From Gnetum montanum (lineage: Eukaryota > Streptophyta > Gnetopsida > Gnetales > Gnetaceae): a stretch of 63,411 bases of DNA. A model generated the notes under the pieces. That model saw only the letters and a list, made by a program, of their open reading frames with translations, did no database searches and was not told the origin of the DNA. The translations under genes and the position numbers were made by a program. The stretch lies in NCBI GenBank assembly GCA_015680685.1, contig MNCI01011495.1, positions 373,179 to 436,589 of the forward strand, given 5' to 3'. Of the stretch, positions 22,568 through 34,100 are shown one piece after another (the stretch's first letter is position 1; every line of letters begins with the position of its first letter).

Positions 22568-23469
22568 TGGCTTCATTGATGTGATGTTTTCAAGGCAACT
22601 AAAATCTTTCAAAGAAGCTAGGAAAGAGGTAAAAAATGGCTCCAAAATGTTATTGTTAAACCTAACTTCTATTCTCCATTGGTGCATGTTTGGTCTCATG
22701 GATACTTGGAATGAACTACTTTCTGAAATTGTGGCAAGAAATCTTAACAATCAAGGAATGTGGGTTGCTTGAGATTTATTGATTTCATGTGTCAATATAT
22801 TAGAAACTTTTAGCTTGTGCTTGTAAGAGGCATGTGGAATCTAGATAGGCTTCTTTACCAACAACGCCATAAATTATGAAGAAGTAATTAATGTTCTTAA
22901 CTTTCTGTGTCAAAAAATACTATATTGTGTTTTGTGGCTATATTTTTGTAGTTTTTAGTTTATTATTTTACTATTTCTCATCATTATTATTTCTTATCAT
23001 TTTAATGTTCTTTGTTATCGATATCCTCCTAGATAAAGTGGGATCTCAAGCAAGACTTCAAGTTTGATGAGTTCCCTAAGGTATCTTGAAATGTAGAGAG
23101 CTTTCCTTGAAGGTTGTATGAAGGGGCTACCAAACACACTGCATCATGTGCCTCAAAGTGGGTCTCCAAAAATTTACCCCCAAGGACATTGCCCCTAATT
23201 CTCCCAAGGCTTGGAAAAGAAGTATTTTTGGTTGTTGGCTTTCAATTATAAATCTTATTTATTTTTCATTAATCATGGCTGTATCTATAGGTTATCATGA
23301 TTACTAATTGTCTAAATTGCTTTGTTGTTTATAGGCTTTTGGTAACGCTGGTGATGTGTACTAGCAATGATCCTCTGCCTCCTCTTATGGCCTAATTTTG
23401 TTGACTAATAGACTCTTCATATTTTCTTGTTTATTATTTTGGCTATCGTGGTCTTAGGAACTATACTGG
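22568..23469 (+). repeat. 0.9-kb duplicated unit, copy B
   Basis: Matches 12134-13031. Here the first part has a longer open frame: GFIDVMFSRQLKSFKEARKE, then MLLLNLTSILHWCMFGLMD and WNELLSEIVARNLNNQGMW, ending at a stop near 22772. A T-rich intron (acceptor about 22955) and the DEFPKVS exon follow. The left end abuts truncated Gag; the right end continues into different sequence (TATTAATTTC), exactly where copy A meets the LTR. Confidence 0.85.
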
Positions 23470-24189
23470 TTATTAATTTCTTGTTATTTTGATGTATCAT
23501 AATGATGTTATAGTTTTGTTATTGATTCATCACACTATGTAACCATGGACCTTAGTATGAATGTTCTTTGTCATAGGTTAAATTTTTTTTTCAAAAGTTT
23601 TATATATCACTTTATATTTTTCTTACATAAAAGGCTACAAGTTAAAACAATAGGGTTGGGAAGGAAAGTGCTAATAACATGGAAAATGTGAAAGTGTAAT
23701 ATAGGTTGTAACCTTTAAAGTAGAAACCCAAATGTATAACCTAGAAGAAAAATGTTCCAATTGTACATTGAAGAGATGAAAGGGAGGCCACAAATTTACT
23801 ACTTTTAGGCCTTGGCAAGTGAGAGCTTCACTAGTTCTAGGCCCTAGTAGGCTATTGTCTTGCTAGTCTTAGGCCTTAGCGGGCCATGACCACACCTATC
23901 TAGCAAGTATGGGATGCTCTTGAAAGAGCATATAAGGATAAAACCAACAATGAAACATGATATAATGTCATGAAAGTAAGCCAATGACTATTTAACTACC
24001 AAAGGGATAGAGTATCCATGATGTATTTGTTGCTTGATTCCCAATAAATTAAGGGGCTTTCTTTATGTGATCCTAGTTTCATCATTTTTCTTGTTCAAGA
24101 TGGCCATCATTAGGTACTCTTGTTGATCGCTTAATGTTATTGTTTTCATGAATTTAGCCTCATTTTTATTGTTATTCTTTTTTCTCTTA
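23470..24189. other. No gene recognised
   Basis: AT-rich sequence. A short degenerate repeat of TTAGGCCTTGGC-type words lies near 23805-23890. The minus strand near 24060-24180 (DQQEYLMMAILNKKND) may be the tail of the Gag-PR polyprotein that follows. Confidence 0.4.
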
Positions 24190-27100
24190 GTACTAGCCCA
24201 AGCTTAAGCTTTAGAAATCTCTTCTTAAAAGTCCACCTCCAAACCTCGGTCAATGTTGACATAGTTAACTGATGATACCAAAACATTTTCTCCACCGATT
24301 ACAATTTCCTCTCCCTTGTATGGTAAATGGATCTCCTAATGTATAGGAGATGAAACTACTTGAAGCTTAGCCAACCATGGCCTTCCTAGGATCAAGTTGA
24401 AACCAGGTGTATCGTCAACCACTAGGAAGTTAGTGGATGTGGGAAACTGTTCTTGAACTAAAAATCCAAGGAGATAGAACCCTAAACTGCCATTCATGAT
24501 CCATTAAATGACTTGAGTATTGAGGTAGTGGTATCTTTGATGTTTTTGATTAGACCTAATTTCTCCACAATGGTTTATGGTACCATATTGGTTGCTGCCT
24601 CATCATCCACATGAACACCATGGACCTTGTAGCTACTAATACATATAGGAACAAGGAGGGAAGTATATAGCACTTCTTCAATTTGTGAGTCTATCTTAAC
24701 CTTACTATTATGAAATTTGAACATGTGTTGATGCCCATTTTTCCTAAGTGAAGCTTTATCAATGATAGAATTGATTAACTCTTTGTTGGTGGGCATGTCT
24801 CTACTCATAGGAATAGAAGTCAAGACTTGTGCTAGTGCAACTATATGAGTAGGAGAAGTCATGACTAGGTCTTATAGGCTCAACAATATGTTCCTTTGTT
24901 TTAGGAACCATGTGGCTTGTCCCATTGTTGTGAGGAAGCTCTTTTCCTTAGCATGTAACCTTTTAGCCTTGGTGGGTATAATTTCCTCCAACCCTCCTAG
25001 GATTTTTAACTCATGTTTTTATGTATTCATGTTGGGCCCCTTATTCATGGACATAGTCAATCTTAGTGTAGGATTTGATGGGTTAACTTGTTTCAAAGCC
25101 TTTTGTTACTGGCTATCTTTAGTGGGCTTACTTGTCAAGTTGGAAGTAGGTTGTTTTTGTTGTCTTTGTGGTGATGACTTCTTGCTAACCATTGAGTTTT
25201 TGGACACTTTAGGTGAGCTTTGGTCACTTGTTATTAGGGTTTGCTTGTTGAAGCCTAAGGAACCCTAATGATAAATGGTTCTTTATAGGGGTTGGTAACA
25301 TGTGGTTTTGATTTCGAAGTTAATGCCACTAAAGATGGGACATGTATAATGAAGGACTTCTTAAGGGCTAGAGGTGGCGGTACCCTAATGACAAAGGGGG
25401 ATTTAGGCTTTATGTTTTGAGGTTGGGGTACTTTGATAACAAATGATTCTCTAGGAGGGTCAGATCATTTGATTTTTGTAAATGAGGCTGCCATATAGGA
25501 GTTATTGTTGGGGCGTAGAGAGTTGGTCTTATTCAACACTAGCTCTTCATGGTCAATCATCTTCTAGATGTCATCTTTCAATGCTAGGCAAAAATTGGTG
25601 CTATGAATAACCATTTAATGGTAATGACAAACCCTATCTATCCTGAAGTACTTCAACAGCTTCGGATCATCTTTGGCTACCATCATTAGGTCTCTAGCTA
25701 TCTCACAAAGATCATCAAGCCCCTTGCAAGCCTCCTTGGATAGTTTCTTATGTTGAATTTAGTTGTTTCTAAGAAATTGTTCTAGAAGTTCAGAGGGCTT
25801 CATAGGAAACTTTGTGTACTTAGACCTATCTTTGCATTTGAAGTTGGATCTTGGCTAGTATGATGTGGATGGTTGTGATGAGTCAAGAGATGTGTTGTGT
25901 GGTAGAGATTTTCTCCTTTCTTCTTGCTTTGTATCCTTGGATACTATAGCCATGGTTTTCTATTCTTTCTTAATTCTCTTCCTATCCCTCTTCATGTGTT
26001 GATTGTTATAGGTCACATAGTCCAACTCATTGCTAGCTTCAACAACTTCTTGTATGTTCTTGGTTTGTGAAAAGGTTTGGCCCAATGTCTAGGGTTCTAA
26101 GTAATATAGTCTTGACTTGATAAAATTATTGACTACTCCCTTGAAGATGGCCAAGAGGTGGGTTTGAGAGATGGGTTCAAGGATCTTGTTGACCATTGCA
26201 TTCCATCTCTAAATGAACCTTTGTACTTGTTCAAGTGGCCCCTACTTTACCTTAATAAGTTGGTCCAATGTTGTATCAAGATTCAAGTTGTATCTAAAAT
26301 GATTGACAAATTGGTTTATGAGGTCTTCAAGGAAGAAATTAGAACTCCTAGGTGAGCTACGATACTAGTTTAAAGGTTGTCCTTTCAAGGAAATATGGAA
26401 AACTCACAATATCATATGTGGCCATGCTTGAAACAAAAGATATTCATATCGAAAGGTGACAAGGTGTGCATTGGGATCACCCTTACCTTGTACTTAGTGA
26501 ATTGTGGTAGGGGAATGCTTGAAGGAAGAGTGATTTGGCGGATGGTAGGACTAATGAGATCATCTTGGTAGAAGTTTAGTATTTTAACCATATGAGTAGT
26601 AGAGGCTTTGAGATTTTGTAGCTCTTTGGTGAGGTCTTGGATCATCTAGAAGGCTTGATCTAGACCTTGGGACATCTCCATGAGTTGTGGCATCTGTATA
26701 GATGGCTACGATGGGGAGCTAAGAGGCTTGGGGCCATGCAATAGGCCTAAGTATTGATGGAAAAGGCTAGTGATTACTATGGGAGGAAGGTTAAATAAAG
26801 AGAAGGATGTTTGCATTAGGACTTAAATGAAAAAAGGGACAAAGGGGATGTGGGAAGATTGTGTGGACTAAGATCCCCTAGAAAGGTCCATCAGTATGGA
26901 GTAAGGATAGTGTATGGTAGACACCACAAGTGATAGACAAACAAAATGAGATTGTGTTGAAAAGGGCATAGAAGAGAATCATAAGATAGACTAAGACATA
27001 GGTTGCAATTGATGCGTGTCAATTATAGGTGTGGGACCACACACTGTAGGCTGCAAGGGGCATGATGATATAACCTGATTCATAGAGGATACTAGGGGTG

Positions 27101-27224
27101 TGGAGCTAGTGATAATCATTTGAGGAGCCAACTATTGGAAGAGGCTCTTAATAAAGGTGTCTAGCTCTTGTTCTACCTTAAATTCATCTTGATCATCTTG
27201 GTTTCCCTTTGAACTAATCTCCAT
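24190..27224 (-). pseudogene. Gag-protease of the Tat-like element (decayed)
   Basis: The minus-strand ATG near 27224 opens MEISSKGNQDDQDEFKVEQE. Gag remnants follow: MIQDLTKELQNL, MVKILNFYQDDLISPT (26645-26412), then capsid-like LDQLIKVKWGPLEQV-type text near 26300-26150. Protease remnants end the unit: VHVDDEAATNMVP (24607-24575; active-site DxGAA changed to DDEAA), then VVDDTPGFNLILGRPWLAKL near 24430-24370, the GRPW block of gypsy proteases. Many stops and frameshifts. No RT follows. A second, more decayed copy of the Gag part lies at 34101-35840. Confidence 0.75.
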
Positions 27225-27379
27225 ACTCAACTCAACTACATTTATAAGTTATATTAGCATGTGTGCATAGAAATTGATTAAAGGCATTTTTTCATAAGAT
27301 GAGTGAATGTATTCTTTTCCATCTCAATGTATGATTTCAAATTGACACTTAGTGTTAGACTTAGAGTGTGGTGTGAGGA

Positions 27380-28645
27380 GGCCAACTTGTATTTTTGCAT
27401 AGAGGAAGTTATAAAATTCCTCATTTATAATTGCAAAGTTTGTTTTCTTTTCCCTCTATCTTAGTGATTGCCTACATTCTATGATTGCTGAGTCTTTCGA
27501 GTCATACACATGAATTGCATCTTGATCGAAGCCATGTAATTAAGGTTTAGTGACAATATAGTTGATCTATGAAAAGGAATCAACAAAGTGTTAATGAAAC
27601 TGAATGTACAAAGGTTGTAGCATCAATGAAAGTTATAGTGTCAATGACAAGTGCATAGTGTCAATGAGAATTGTAGCATCAATTATAGTTGTAGCGTCAA
27701 TGATAATTGTGTAGAGTTAATGATAATTGTAGCATCAATGATAGTTGTGTAGTGTCACTAACAATTGTGTAGCATCAGTGATAATTGCAACATTACTAAT
27801 AGTTGTAATTTCCTAAGTTTTGTTGATGCTAGGAAATTAATAAGGGGTTCTAGTGTTTGCACTACAAATACAACTATAAAGTTACAAATTATTTTTATTT
27901 TGGTTTCTTTAGTGTATGATGGCAAGGATGCTACACATTGTAACAATAGGAATAAAAAATAATTTTTCAAAGTTGTAGGTTGTAGTGAAGAGAAGCTACA
28001 CTACAAATTGTAGGCCAACTTGTGTTTTTGCATAGAGGAAGTTATAAAATTCCTCATTTATAATTGCAAAGTTTGTATTCTTTTCCCTCTATGTTAGTGA
28101 TTACCTACATTCTATGACTGCTGAGTCTTTTAGGTCATACACATGGATTGCATCTTGATCAGAAGCCATGTAAGTAAGGTTTAGTGATAATATAGTTTAT
28201 CTATGAAAAGGCATCAACAAAGTGTTAATGATACTTAATGTACAAAGGTTGTAGCATCAATGAAAGTTATAGTGTCAATGACAAGTGCATAGTGTCAATG
28301 AGAATTGTAGCATCAATTATAGTTGTAGCGTCAATGATAATTGTGTAGAGTTAATGATAATTGTAGCATCAATGATAGTTGTGTAGTGTCACTAACAATT
28401 GTGTAGCATCAGTGATAATTGCAACATTACTAATAGTTGTAATTTCCTAAGTTTTGTTGATGCTAGGAAATTAATAAGGGGTTCTAGTGTCTGCACTACA
28501 AATACAACTATAAAATTACAAATTATTTTTATTTAGGTTTCTTTAGTGTATGATGGAAAGGATGCTACACATTGCAACAATAAGAATAAAAAAATAATTT
28601 TTCAAAGTTGTAGGTTGCAGTGAAGAGAAGCTACATTGCAAATTG
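27380..28645. repeat. Tandem duplication of 633 bp in the element leader
   Basis: Units 27380-28012 and 28013-28645 are nearly identical, far more alike than the element's two LTRs, so the duplication is young. Each unit contains a minisatellite of about 18-24 bp, TAGCATCAATGATAATTG-like. The unit lies between primer site and Gag, in the leader. Confidence 0.9.
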
Positions 28646-28785
28646 TACCACAAATAGTGATAAGAAAACATGCTTGCAGGTCGCAGTAGTAAAACCAAAA
28701 ATAATTTTAGATTAAATTGTTGAAAAATACTATTGGTAGAATTATGAAATAATTGCAATAGGTTTGTATGAAGAAGTTAGGTAGA

Positions 28786-28804
28786 GGCCCTCCTTCTAGC
28801 GTCA
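28786..28804 (-). other. Primer binding site of the Tat-like element
   Basis: On the minus strand TGACGCTAGAAGGAGGGCC starts 5 bp after the LTR end. It matches the nested element's site at 14712 apart from two substitutions. Confidence 0.7.
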
Positions 28805-28809
28805 GAAAC

Positions 28810-29888
28810 TATAGTGATGGAAAAATTCAATGTTGGAGGGTTGAAGATCCTTGTTGAAATAGTTTGACCCATATATCCATGGGCCTCAGAAAGGATCTAC
28901 GGGCACTTCAAATGGTTCAGTAGATTACTTAAGGACTTAAACATCTATTTCTGGGTGATACAAAAAGAAATGTGAATAAATTATCTCAAATTAAAGGTCC
29001 AACACAAAAGACTAGAATAAACAATTGACAAAATAAAGGCGAAACTACAACTTTGATATTAATGTTGTAAAATGAAATATTATAAGAAAAGGTTTAGGAG
29101 ATATAGATTATGGGTTTTAGAAAACCCAAAGATGCAATAGCATTGTTAAGCTTTAATACTATTAGAGGGCAACATATCTACATAGATCTGCTCCTTAGCT
29201 TTGCTTATTTGCTTTCGTGTTATATGTTGTGGAAGAGTAATGGTGATCATTGTGGACTCTTGGATGTCTACACCACTCAAAAGTCTCAGGTTCGATGTAG
29301 GTGTAAAAATGCCCAAAATAAAATTCCTTATGATGCAAATAGATTGTTGTTTAAATAGGCCTTGAGTCCTAATTTTTCACTCATTGTTTCTATCATGATT
29401 GCTTCAAATGCTTGGAGAATTCTATCATACTTGTAACATCTACATGTAGCATCTAGCATAAACATTAGTGTTGGTACCATTAGGCCATGACACCAATGTC
29501 AGTGTTGGTATCATTAGGCCATGATGCTAGCATTCGTGTCAGTACCATTAGGCCATGACACCATTGTCAGTGTTGGTATCATTAGGCCATGACGCCAACA
29601 TTAGTGTCGATACCATTAGGCCATGATGCTAATGTTAGCATCAATACCATTAGGCCATGATGATAGCATCAATGTTGGTAGCATGAAGTCATGACACTAG
29701 TGTCATTATCTTCATTAGCATCATTGTTGGTAACATGAGGTTACGATGCTAACATCATTATTGGTAACATGAAGCCATGACACTAGCATCACTGGGAAAA
29801 TAAGGCAATTGTATATGCCTTTATTTTTCAACCAAGTTACAAAGAATTTTTGCCATGGATTATAGTATCAATTTCTTTGGGTGTTTCA
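28810..29888 (-). mobile_element. 5' LTR of the Tat-like element
   Basis: Minus-strand start TGAAACACCC at 29888, end near CTATA at 28810, primer site immediately beyond. Homologous to 7751-8813. No polypurine tract lies outside 29888, consistent with a 5' LTR. Open frames in this stretch (for example 29110-29358) also appear in the other LTR at 8050-8235 and are LTR sequence, not genes. Confidence 0.8.
29479..29790. repeat. 34-bp U3 tandem array, second copy
   Basis: ATTAGGCCATGA anchors at 29479, 29513, 29547, 29581, 29615 and 29649 give an exact 34-bp period. Units contain inverted CATGATGCTAGCATC-like cores. Same array as at 8410-8720. Confidence 0.9.
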
Positions 29889-30424
29889 CTAAATAGGTAA
29901 TGTATCTAGGCTATTTGAATTTTTCATGGGAAAGTATGACAGTGTGTGAACTCCAAGAGCTAAAAAATCTTATGTTTTTCATTCATTATCCTACCCATAT
30001 TTCCAATGTATGAACCTTGTTTGGACTATTTGATCACTAATTTCTAAAAAATTCCATCAACTAGGCTCTAATGTTATCAATCTTGTCCTCTAGTTTGGTT
30101 AAAACTTGGTGTCTTATTAACAGTTTGTGAAAATTTTTATTTAAGGTCATACAAGCTAACTATTTGTGAAAATGTTAAATTGTTGTCTTATTATGTTACA
30201 TGCCCATAAATATGTCAATTTTGATTTTTTTATATATTAGTTGAAGTGTAAATGCTAGATTTTTATTTGTAGTATGAAGGTAGTTGCATTGGTAAACTTG
30301 GTGATTTTCATGTTTTGTATTCAATGGAAACATTGCCATCCTAGAGGTTAGGTTTAAAATTTTTGTTTTGATTTTTTTATGGTTTTCTATGTTTTTAATG
30401 GTTGTGTGATTTGGCTATGTATAG
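29889..30424. other. T-rich intron-like sequence before the FCP1-like exon
   Basis: No coding frame. It ends in a good acceptor (GGCTATGTATAG, ending at 30424). Likely the intron remainder of the FCP1-like gene, with the Tat-like element inserted at its left edge. Confidence 0.5.
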
Positions 30425-33400
30425 GAACCTGCTAAACCTATTTTGGTTGTTGTGGAGTTGGTGGGAATCCTATGTTGCACTAGGATGGTCACCCAAAATA
30501 GTTTAAATCTTAATATGAGCATCAATAACTATATCAAAGTGTAGTTTAGATCTAGTACCTAGGAGTTCTTACTATATGTGCTACAAAATTTTAGTATGAT
30601 CATGTGGTCACACTTGGTTGTGGATGTTGTAGTTGTAATCATAGAAAATCTTATGCTTGGATCCTCCAACTACATTTTGAAGTCCATGGTTGATGATCTT
30701 AACATCCAAAGAGAGATAGAGGAAAATAATACTTCATATTCTAGGGGAGTTCACAAGATATCTCAAAATTGGAAGATGCTAGAGTACTCATAATATAACG
30801 TTGAAAACACCTTGATGATAGGCTAGAAAATAAATACACATTTGAAAAATCCTCAAGGAACTATTTATTTGCTAGAACTATAAGTTTGGTTTTAAATTGT
30901 TATCTTTTTTTATTTTTAGCTTTAATGTTTGGTTCTACCTATTTTGATGCTTTATTTTTTGCATCTATAGGAGACATCCCTGGGGATTGGTGAGAAATGA
31001 CCAAATCTTAACTGTGGCTTATACAACCTTGAAAGAGTATAAGAAAAATGAGATTGTAAGAGTGCAAGTGCTCAATTAACTCAAAGTTAAGTTTGGTAAA
31101 TACCTTACATGATATTCTCGCATATACCAAACAAGCTTGGCTACCAATTGTGGACATAAATGATGGAATCATGTAGACTTAGAAGCACCTATACCATTTC
31201 ATCCTAAAGTTCAAGCTTCGTCTAAGCTTGGTGAGTGAAAGTTGCTTAGTATGACCTACATTTTTTAGCATTTTCATTTTATGTTTTTTGTTCTTTTTGT
31301 TTTTGGTTTTTAAAGTTTTTTTATTTTTTTATTTTGAAGTTTTTGATTTTTTATGATTTTATAAGGCTAACAAATTACCTATTTTATGTTACAGATTTTG
31401 TGCATGTGTTTATAGTTGCTATGACCATTTCAAGTTGTGCCAAGATGAATATTCAACTCAAGTGGGGTGAATTAGACTCAACATACAACTGGTGGGTAGA
31501 GGAAGCTCCTGTAGATATTCTACAGAGGCTCACTAGTGAAAGTTTCTATGACTTTTTCATGTTTCCTAGTTCATTGATGTCACCTACTAAGATATTGAAT
31601 GTGATTGATTATTTTGATAAGGGGATCCCCAAATTCATCACTTGCATTCATTATTATCCTATTGTGTTGAACATTAATGAGTCCATATTTAGTGATCTCT
31701 TTGGCATACTCTCTAGCAGTGCTAACTTTGCCACTAGAGCATGGAAAGATTTAGGCCATAGAGAGGAAATTGGAGGCTTAGCTTAACTTTCCTCTTGGTT
31801 CAACATTCTCTTTTAATAATTGTGAAGTTGAGGAACATAATGATATGTACCCCCTTTTTTGTGCTAGGGCCTTTCCCATATAACTATCACAGAGGAAAAT
31901 CATAAGGGTTTAGTAGACTTGGACAATGAAAAATATTTTCACTAATGGCACTAGGTTTAACTAGGCTACCTTCCTAATGATTAGCCTAAGGAATGAAATT
32001 TGAAACCTCTATTATAACTTTGATAATATTTATCATGTGCATTTTACATTCTTCGTTGCATATCTTAGAAGGTTTGTTGAGTTCTTGGTGATAAAGAGTG
32101 ATGAAAAGTCGATTCACATGATTCTTTTCAACTCTCTAGGCCTTGTGTAAAACATATTACTTATGTGATGCATTAGCAAAATCTCTTAGTGGCAGAGATA
32201 GGAGAATCATTGTTTATTACCACTAAGCATCTTAGTAATTTATGTGGTTTGCATGGTTGTTTTCCTAAAAGCACGTGGATTGAGCTTGATCAATGCATGT
32301 TGATACAAAGAAGGCCAAAAGGTTATGCATAGAAGTAGATGGCATTGCTAGAGAGAAGATAAATAGATAATACATTGAAGACAACACTCAAATTCCTGAT
32401 AAGCAAGCACATAAGAAGATGACAATCAAGCTTAAAATAGTAAAATAGCATGTTGGAGGTATGTAAATATTATATATATATATATTCAATTTTTAGTTTT
32501 TTGAATATATATATTATACTTTCAGTCATATTTTTTTTGTTTAATGTGTGCTAATTTGTTTTAATTTTTATTGATTTTGGTTTATTATAGGGAAGAAGTA
32601 GGAGTTGGATGCTAAGATTGTTGTGGAGGAGAAGCAACAATGCAAAGAAGAGAAGATGGTTTTCATTAAATTTTTTATATTTTTTTATTTCAATTTTTTT
32701 ACCTTGTTCTAATTAATGTCTAACTATTATGGTCATTATAAGGTGTGAAACTTTTCCAAAAGCATCTACATCCACATTTCATTCTAAACCTTGGATGGAG
32801 GTCCCAGACAAGCTAAAATTCATAATTGGAATGATGGATGACATGGTAGATATATTGCAATAGATAGCTCCTGATGTTGGTAAGAAAAATGTCAAAGTGT
32901 TTTTATTTTTATTTTTATACTTTTCATTTTTTAATGTTTTTATGGATTCAATGTCTTATGTTTTTATTTATGTATTTTTTTTTCATTTTTAATGCTTTTA
33001 ATATTTTGGTGTTGTGGTAGTTTCCAAAATAAAATGGAACCCCTCATGAGACTTTGAATTTGATGAGTTTCCTGCATTGCCATCTAATGTTAAGAACATT
33101 TCACGTAAGTTTTATTAAGAAGCCATAAAATGCGCTACATGTTGTGCAAAAACATTATGGAATACTTAATGCTTGAATGAGTTCCTATGGAAGGAGGTTG
33201 TACCATTGAGGAAGAGAAAAAAGGAGCTGATCAATAAAGTCAAGAGCCTCGAAGATTGTAAGGAATCCATAGAGGCACACATGATCAATAGGGATTTTTT
33301 ATCCACTAAAGAGATTGAGTAGTCTTGCTATTGGAGTTCCATCCAAGGTAAGGTTGCTTTAGTGAGAATCAATGTAGAGAAAGACATGCAAATGGCGCTC

Positions 33401-34100
33401 TTGGTTTGAAAGTCCAAGGAATGGTACGATTACTATGCATGGGTGTTAGAATGGGGCAAAAAATAAAAGGTTTGCAAATGGCTTTATAAGGTGAAGAAGG
33501 AAAATTACATTAAATTGCGGCATGAAGCAACCATGACACAACATAAGTATGAGTTATTTGTTCAAGGAATGTGTGCAAAGGATACTTTCAACATGTTCAC
33601 AATTTCTATAGTTGTTGTTAAGTCTTCTACTCCTTAGATCACTATTGCATCTTGGGAAACTACTATTGCTAATTTCTCCCATGCTCCACTTGAGTAAACA
33701 AACATAGAGAGGGGAAAGATCCTAGTAGGAGTGGATCTAGAAGATATTAATTACGTGAACATGATTAAAGAATAAATTCTTCATAGGTTGGAACTGGGTC
33801 TTCAAAGATTTACACTCGAAGACATAGCTCTTGATTTACCAAAGGATTTTGTAAATATGTTTTAATTTTTTATGTTTTAGTTTTATTTTTATTTTTATTT
33901 TTATTTTTTATGGTTATGTTTTATTTATCATGGTTACTAGTGGTTTGTATGTTCTATTGTTTAAAGGCCTTAAGTGATGATGATGATAAAGTTGGAGATG
34001 ATGTTGAGGGCCTTTTATCACAAGGAGATATCCAAATCACAAATGGCTCCCTCATAGGCTTAGTCTTGTTATTAATGTTAAATGCAACTATGGTATACTA
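30425..34100 (+). pseudogene. FCP1/NIF-like phosphatase fused to unknown multi-exon ORF, copy 1
   Basis: The first exon (30425-30850) reads ILVVVELVGILC, then FRSST-stop-EFLLYVLQNFSMIMWS, then NTLMIG and NPQGTI. This follows the FCP1/NIF order: LVLDLDGTL, RPGxxEFL, VxxWS, NTLLVDDSPxxxxxNPxNxI. The catalytic DLDGT is ELVGI, so both Asp residues are lost. Acceptors after T-rich introns lie at 30970, 31394, 32590, 33020 and 33966. Later exons encode WGELDSTYNWWVEEAPVD, IDYFDKGIPKFITCIH, KWNPS-DEFPALPSNVKN and a charged helical stretch near NRDFLSTKEIE. Stops throughout. Copy 2 on the minus strand shares this order. Confidence 0.65.

Noticed and set aside
24861-25268. 135-codon plus-strand frame as a gene
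   Set aside because: It is antisense to the decayed Gag-PR at 24190-27224, which carries recognisable protease blocks.
29110-29358. Frames sharing MGFRKxK start at 8050 and 29110 as a conserved small gene
   Set aside because: Both lie at the same place in the two Tat-like LTRs; similarity reflects the LTR, and the frames diverge in length.
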